From CAZINM01 sp964540605 (GTDB lineage: Bacteria; Patescibacteriota; Dojkabacteria; SC72; JAHDCA01), in contig CAZINM010000044.1 of assembly GCA_964540605.1 (NCBI GenBank), forward strand, positions 1 through 8,803: DNA of 8,803 nt, written 5' to 3'. A program made the position numbers and the translations under genes. Positions within the stretch are counted from its first letter, which is position 1; each line of letters starts with the position of its first letter. Of the stretch, positions 5,041 to 8,803 are shown piece after piece. The notes under the pieces are model-generated. The model did not search any database. It worked only from the letters and a program-made list of their open reading frames with translations, and had not been told where the DNA came from.

Positions 5041-6066
5041 ATGTCAAAAAAGATATATTTTCCCGAGATCGATCATCTTAAAGCTTTCGCTGCTCTTCAG
5101 GTTGTAATGATACACACATTATCTCGGTATAAAGGTGTTAGTGATGGAATGTTCCTGTTCTGGGATCTAATACATTTTTCAGTTGGAATGTTTGTGTTGG
5201 CCTCAGGTTTTTTGCATGAAAATTCTTCATTTGAAATAAGAAAATTCTCTGACGCAAAAGAGTACTTGATCAAAAAGTTCAAGAGGATAATCATTCCTTA
5301 CTATTTTTATGTAGCTCTATTTTTCATTGTTCAACTTATAGTTGGTGGTTACGATTGGAGTAAACTTTTATCTGTGAAATATGTCCTAGAGACACTATTT
5401 GTTTTGGGTGGTGTAGGAAATACTTGGATTCCAAGATTATTCATCTCAATTTCGGTTGTTATGCTTCTTGAAAAAGTTCTGTCCAAATGGATCAAATGGA
5501 TACCAGCATTATTCTTCTCAATTAGTTTAGGAGCCTCATTATATTCAACAACAAGATCTTTAGATTTTATGGGTGCTTTTGATAATATCTTTGGTTGGTT
5601 GGTGATCTTCTATACAGGTCGTTATATCTATAGAAATAATGATCTAAAGAATATTGGTATGATCTCAGTAATATCTTTTATTATTGCAGGAATTTTGTAC
5701 AAGATCACAAATAGTATTGGTCTGAATGTAAGTATATTTGCAAACAAATATCCACCAACGCTTTATTTTGTTGCTTATAATATCGGTGCTTGCATGTTGT
5801 TGAATTTATTAGTTAAGTTAACATATAAGAAATTAGAAAAGATCAAATTATTTGGAGTTGTGATCCAATTCTTCTCGAAACACTCTTATGAGATGTTCTT
5901 TTATCATCTTTTAATAATGGAGATCTATACGATAAAGGTAAATTGGATCGTTGATTGGTCTGTAATAATTTCCCTAACAGCTCTTTTGATAATTCTCCTT
6001 AGTGGAGATCTAAAAATTAAAGATAAATTGAAGGCTATTTATCTAAAAACAGAAAAGTCTAGTTAG
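5041..6066 (+). CDS. Acyltransferase-3 family integral membrane O-acyltransferase
   Basis: The N-terminus FPEIDHLKAFAALQVVMIHT (residues 7-26) is the typical first membrane helix of the acyltransferase-3 family (OafA, YrhL and WecH type), including the essential His at 25. The family's Arg-X10-His motif appears here as Lys14-X10-His25. YLIKKFKRIIIPYYFY (about 79-94) is the next family landmark, with basic residues entering a membrane helix. The remainder is hydrophobic with about ten membrane segments, and the 341-residue length is that of a stand-alone transmembrane module without the extra SGNH domain. Such enzymes move acyl groups across the membrane onto surface sugars, peptidoglycan or lipids; the substrate here is unknown. 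Downstream of yvcK by 22 bases, it is likely co-expressed with it. The 3' end overlaps the convergent MFS-like gene by eight bases. Confidence 0.88.
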   Translation: MSKKIYFPEIDHLKAFAALQVVMIHTLSRYKGVSDGMFLFWDLIHFSVGMFVLASGFLHENSSFEIRKFSDAKEYLIKKFKRIIIPYYFYVALFFIVQLIVGGYDWSKLLSVKYVLETLFVLGGVGNTWIPRLFISISVVMLLEKVLSKWIKWIPALFFSISLGASLYSTTRSLDFMGAFDNIFGWLVIFYTGRYIYRNNDLKNIGMISVISFIIAGILYKITNSIGLNVSIFANKYPPTLYFVAYNIGACMLLNLLVKLTYKKLEKIKLFGVVIQFFSKHSYEMFFYHLLIMEIYTIKVNWIVDWSVIISLTALLIILLSGDLKIKDKLKAIYLKTEKSS

Positions 6067-6634
6067 TATCTTTAAGTAACTGCAAAGAATTAAGACCCCC
6101 AATAAGTGTAAATAGTGAAGAAATGTAGAATACATATGTAAAAGTACCTGTTAATTGAACTAGGTAACCTCCAACAGCGGCTGCAATTGCACCTGAAACT
6201 GCGAATATAAGATCAGCGTATGCATAATTTGCCCCTTCTGAGCCTCTTTCAGCAAAGTGTGCGAAATTTTTCCTCCATGCTGGCAAATAGAAAGCACAAC
6301 CTAATCCAAATAAAGCATTAATTAAATAAATGTGAATATCAGTTTGAACTAATTCATATCCTACAAATGAAAGGCTCATCAAAATACTGCCTAGTAACAT
6401 AGAATAAAGTTCATCTTTGTGAGATCTATTACTATCTAAGAATTTCGATATCGGTATCTGGACAAAAGCTCTGACAATTAGATAAACAGAAAACCCAGTA
6501 GCAATAACGCTAACAGGATCTCCACCTAATTTATTACTTAAATGCAATGCAACAATAGAGCTAAAAAGAAAGTTACCAGACCAGATAAAGCCATCTGTTA
6601 TGGCAAAACTCTTAATATGTTTATTAATTTTCAT
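6059..6634 (-). CDS. Half-length MFS-like membrane protein (six predicted helices)
   Basis: The 191 residues hold about six hydrophobic segments, near 13-31, 42-62, 78-97, 101-120, 139-160 and 163-186, which is half of the twelve helices of a standard major facilitator. The arrangement resembles the N-terminal MFS half: a charged loop between helices 2 and 3 (SKFLDSNRSHKDE) sits where motif A is found, and the loop between 4 and 5 carries LPAWRKNFAHFAERG, similar to MFS proteins with an xPA/RxxA element. There is no remnant of a second half on either side and the frame ends cleanly at a TAG, so this looks like a genuine short form rather than a recent truncation; it may act as a dimer. Its start is an ATG at 6634 without a Shine-Dalgarno. 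The stop codon lies inside the end of the convergent acyltransferase gene. Confidence 0.7.
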   Translation of the reverse strand: MKINKHIKSFAITDGFIWSGNFLFSSIVALHLSNKLGGDPVSVIATGFSVYLIVRAFVQIPISKFLDSNRSHKDELYSMLLGSILMSLSFVGYELVQTDIHIYLINALFGLGCAFYLPAWRKNFAHFAERGSEGANYAYADLIFAVSGAIAAAVGGYLVQLTGTFTYVFYISSLFTLIGGLNSLQLLKDTN

Positions 6635-6662
6635 TTTTACAGGTAGTTAGTTTACAATTATT

Positions 6663-6691
6663 AGCATATCTGTGTGATCTCATTCTTTCAA
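6663..6691 (-). promoter_or_regulatory. Candidate promoter of the MFS-like gene
   Basis: On the minus strand TTGAAA (6691-6686, five of six) and TATGCT (6668-6663, four of six) are 17 bases apart, giving a leader of about 22 bases to the ATG at 6634. Confidence 0.45.
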
Positions 6692-6704
6692 GTAGTAGTT
6701 GAAA
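6686..6704. promoter_or_regulatory. 19-bp dyad (TTTCAA-N7-TTGAAA) in the divergent intergenic region
   Basis: The arms are exact complements and lie midway between the divergent MFS-like and CapA-like genes. The left arm is the -35 box of the minus-strand promoter. It could bind one regulator acting on both genes, or simply be two back-to-back -35-like sequences. Confidence 0.35.
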
Positions 6705-6732
6705 TGGCAATATGTAATAAAATGTGTATAAT
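6704..6732 (+). promoter_or_regulatory. Candidate promoter of the CapA-like gene, possibly leaderless
   Basis: A perfect TATAAT (6727-6732) is preceded at 17 bases by ATGGCA (6704-6709, four of six). The ATG at 6739 begins seven positions after the last base of the -10 box, the position expected for the transcription start itself, so the mRNA may begin at the start codon. Confidence 0.5.
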
Positions 6733-6738
6733 TTTTAT

Positions 6739-8502
6739 ATGAAGATGAATTTAACACATAAAGAGAGCGTTACCAAGAAAGAGAGTAAAGCGGAAAAGAG
6801 ACCACTAAATTACATATTAATTATTGTTGGTGTATTTGTCCTTACTATATCTTTCACAATGCTCTCTGTTATTTTTGTATATAAAAATGATCTTGCAGAT
6901 ATATTTGAGCTGAATATCGGAAAAGTCCAAGCATCTCAAATAATATATACGACATATACATATTCTGTATCAGAGAATTTGAATAGTGATCTATCACAGA
7001 AAATTATTGAAGGTTTATCTGAAGTCGAGTTCCATGGTGTTAAACGATTTGAGAATGTCGAAGGATCTGACTCTGCAAATTTTATTGTGGATACAGCTAA
7101 TTCTTCAGATAAGTGCAACAATTCCCTCGCTAGATATGAAATGCTCCCAGTCGGCCACTTCTACTGGGTTAAGGATATGTTAACTCCCAGCGAACTTGCA
7201 AGTTATGACTTTATTACACTAGAAGCAAATTCTGAACTGGCAAAAGATCTCTTAACACAGATCTTAGATCCTGAAGTGAATATTGAATATGTTGAAACAA
7301 TTGATGAATTGATCTCTAGCTTGGAAGAAGGAGAATCAAAAATTGGTCTAGTTAAAGTCAACGAATTGACTCCACAGCTGAAACTTTTAAGATACGATAA
7401 CGGTTACTATTTAGATAATGAAGGTGATGGATCTGTAGTATCTTGTTTAAATGTAGATAGTTATGTTACAGATGGCGAATATATAGAGAGCGTGCTACAG
7501 AAACAATTATCCAGCATCATAGGTGTAAGTGATGACCAAGAAATAGGCTATAAAAATGAAGAGATCCTGTCTTTACGAATGACGGGAGTTACGGCAATGA
7601 GTCGAAATTTAGCTTCAAAGATCGAATATAGCGGAAATGATGCATATCCAGCTGAGAAGATCGGTGAGTTCCTTTCTGAAGCAGATCTGACTCACACATC
7701 AAATGAAGTGTCATTTGTAGAAGGTTGTGTACCTGAGCAAAGCATGAGGTTCTGTTCCTCTCCAGATTATATTGAAACATTAAAAGCCAGCGGGATAGAT
7801 ATCGTTGAACTGACTGGTAATCACAATAATGACTATGGAGCTCAAAATAATAGTACATCAATTGAATTATACGATTCTTTAGGATGGATGCATTTTGGAG
7901 GTGGATACAATGATGAGGATGCTTCAAAAATTTTATATATCGAGGATAAAGGTACAAAGATAGCATTGCTCGGTTATAATTATTACGACTCAGTATTAAC
8001 CACAGGTGCAATTGCTGGAGAAAGTAGAGCAGGGGCGAATTTCTACTCAGCTGAGAAGTTGGCAACGGATGTTACTGAAGCCAAAGCTAATGCAGATATA
8101 GTTATTGTAGATTTTCAATTTCAGGAGTGTTACTCATATCCAGAAGACGGAGGAATATATCCAATATGTTATAGACCGCTAAGCTTCCCCGACCAGAGAG
8201 CAGTATTTAGGAATGCCATAGATCAAGGTGCTGATCTAGTTGTTGGAACTCAAGCACACCAACCTCAGACATATGAAATATACAATGATGGGATCATCTT
8301 TTACGGTTTAGGGAATTTATATTTTGATCAGATCCCATGGATCGGTACAAGGCAAGGGCTTGTCCTTACGCACTATTTTTATGATGGAAGATTAATACAA
8401 AGCAGAATTGATACAACTCTTTACGGAAACGATATGCAACCATATGTCTCATATGGTGATGAGAGAGAGTTACTTCTAGATCTATTATATCAGGCAAGAT
8501 GA
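6739..8502 (+). CDS. Membrane-anchored CapA-like (poly-gamma-glutamate synthesis type) metallophosphatase-fold protein
   Basis: The start is the ATG at 6739 (587 residues); an in-frame GTG at 6724 overlaps the -10 box and is rejected. Residues about 25-47 form one membrane helix after a basic N-terminus, so the rest is outside. Residues about 55-265 are an unassigned domain whose alternating pattern loosely recalls a solute-binding-protein lobe. Residues about 277-570 are the CapA domain: TGVTAMSR (282-289), SNEVSF (321-326), LTGNHNNDYG (358-367), VVGTQAHQPQ (501-510) and GLGNLYFDQ (523-531). CapA-family proteins act in surface polymer (often poly-gamma-glutamate) synthesis or attachment and have a calcineurin-like phosphoesterase fold. 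The canonical Gly-Asp of the first motif is replaced by Gly-Val, and no CapB/CapC partner is in the window, so the true activity is open. Six cysteines, all extracytoplasmic, may pair. The stop overlaps the next start. Confidence 0.85.
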   Translation: MKMNLTHKESVTKKESKAEKRPLNYILIIVGVFVLTISFTMLSVIFVYKNDLADIFELNIGKVQASQIIYTTYTYSVSENLNSDLSQKIIEGLSEVEFHGVKRFENVEGSDSANFIVDTANSSDKCNNSLARYEMLPVGHFYWVKDMLTPSELASYDFITLEANSELAKDLLTQILDPEVNIEYVETIDELISSLEEGESKIGLVKVNELTPQLKLLRYDNGYYLDNEGDGSVVSCLNVDSYVTDGEYIESVLQKQLSSIIGVSDDQEIGYKNEEILSLRMTGVTAMSRNLASKIEYSGNDAYPAEKIGEFLSEADLTHTSNEVSFVEGCVPEQSMRFCSSPDYIETLKASGIDIVELTGNHNNDYGAQNNSTSIELYDSLGWMHFGGGYNDEDASKILYIEDKGTKIALLGYNYYDSVLTTGAIAGESRAGANFYSAEKLATDVTEAKANADIVIVDFQFQECYSYPEDGGIYPICYRPLSFPDQRAVFRNAIDQGADLVVGTQAHQPQTYEIYNDGIIFYGLGNLYFDQIPWIGTRQGLVLTHYFYDGRLIQSRIDTTLYGNDMQPYVSYGDERELLLDLLYQAR

Positions 8503-8803
8503 TAGGAGTTAATAAATATAAGAATAAGGGTAGGAAGAAAAGGATCGTATTGATCATAGAATATTTTTTGCTCGGATTATTAAGCTTGATCTCTATTCTA
8601 TTACTCAGTCTTGTTACGGAACCGATAAGCACAGATGAAGCAGATGCCCTTTACGGAGGTGAAACAAATCTGTGGGGGTATCCATTTGCTGGATATATCA
8701 ATGATTATTCGTCAATATTTACTAGACAAGTTTGTGGAATTACATATTTATCCAGTACAACAGCGATCTCCGCAGCTCACTGTTTTCAGGAAGATGGAAT
8801 TTA
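8499..8803 (+). CDS. Trypsin-like (S1 family) serine protease, membrane-anchored zymogen (partial, N-terminal part)
   Basis: Translation from the ATG at 8499, which overlaps the stop of the CapA-like gene in an ATGA, stays open to the right edge (101 codons). A Lys/Arg-rich N-terminus is followed by a membrane helix or signal at about residues 16-39. LYGGETNLWGYPFAGYI (51-67) aligns with the 'IVGG..A..G..PW.A.L' start of mature trypsins, so the peptide bond after Ala50 is a likely activation site. CGITYLSSTTAISAAHC (79-95) matches the catalytic-His loop: His94 would be His57, and Cys79 and Cys95, 16 residues apart as in chymotrypsin (Cys42-Cys58), should form the flanking disulfide. The catalytic Asp and Ser lie beyond the edge. 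The overlap suggests translational coupling to the CapA-like gene; AGG four bases before the ATG is a weak ribosome binding site. Confidence 0.82.
   Translation, partial: MIGVNKYKNKGRKKRIVLIIEYFLLGLLSLISILLLSLVTEPISTDEADALYGGETNLWGYPFAGYINDYSSIFTRQVCGITYLSSTTAISAAHCFQEDGI

Noticed and set aside
6724..6738. GTG start five codons upstream of the CapA-like ATG.
   Set aside because: It overlaps the TATAAT box at 6727-6732, so a transcript from that promoter would not contain it.
7589..8065. 158-codon open frame on the minus strand inside the CapA-like gene.
   Set aside because: It opposes well-conserved CapA motifs, and its His/Leu/Tyr-rich product resembles no folded protein; antisense shadow.
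8366..8632. 88-codon minus-strand frame over the CapA/protease junction.
   Set aside because: The plus strand here encodes the conserved CapA end and the protease membrane helix; the hydrophobic minus product is a shadow of that helix.

Overview
The window looks like a piece of a small, AT-rich (roughly one third G+C), compact bacterial genome, most likely a Candidate Phyla Radiation (Patescibacteria) member or something with similar habits. This is inference. It rests on tightly packed genes, almost no Shine-Dalgarno sequences, several small orphan membrane or secreted proteins, a half-length MFS protein, and a CapA-like protein with the divergent 'TGVTAMSR' first motif. The standard code fits: TGA ends the CapA-like gene, TAA and TAG end the others, and Trp is TGG. 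No rRNA, tRNA, CRISPR array, insertion sequence or prophage was seen.

Layout. Positions 1-661 (minus) hold the N-terminal part of a membrane-anchored, fibronectin-III-like protein that runs off the left edge. Positions 821-1177 (plus) encode an orphan 118-residue acidic protein. It converges on a minus-strand block: a CarD/CdnL-like RNA polymerase regulator (1181-1717), an AIM24-family protein (1789-2559), a membrane protein with a highly acidic C-terminal half (2704-3228) and a secreted helical protein (3273-3908). From 3909-4019 transcription diverges: the plus strand carries a YvcK/GlmR-like protein (4020-5018) followed 22 bases later by an acyltransferase-3 membrane enzyme (5041-6066). 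A half-size MFS-like protein (6059-6634, minus) meets it tail to tail with an 8-base overlap. A second divergent promoter region (6635-6738) leads to a membrane-anchored CapA-like protein (6739-8502). This overlaps by 4 bases (ATGA) a trypsin-like serine protease (8499 to the right edge, truncated), which was found by translating the edge-open frame.

How the genes fit together. Most of the window concerns the cell surface: an anchored Fn3 protein, a secreted coiled-coil protein with an acidic membrane partner, a YvcK-type envelope regulator beside an O-acyltransferase, and an anchored CapA-like protein coupled to an anchored trypsin-like zymogen. CarD and AIM24 are housekeeping or regulatory. 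The strongest non-gene signals are a perfect terminator hairpin buried in the coding end of the opposing gene, a 20-bp dyad in the AIM24 promoter, -10 boxes 6-8 bases from start codons (suggesting leaderless mRNAs), and a roughly threefold excess of GATC confined almost entirely to coding DNA.
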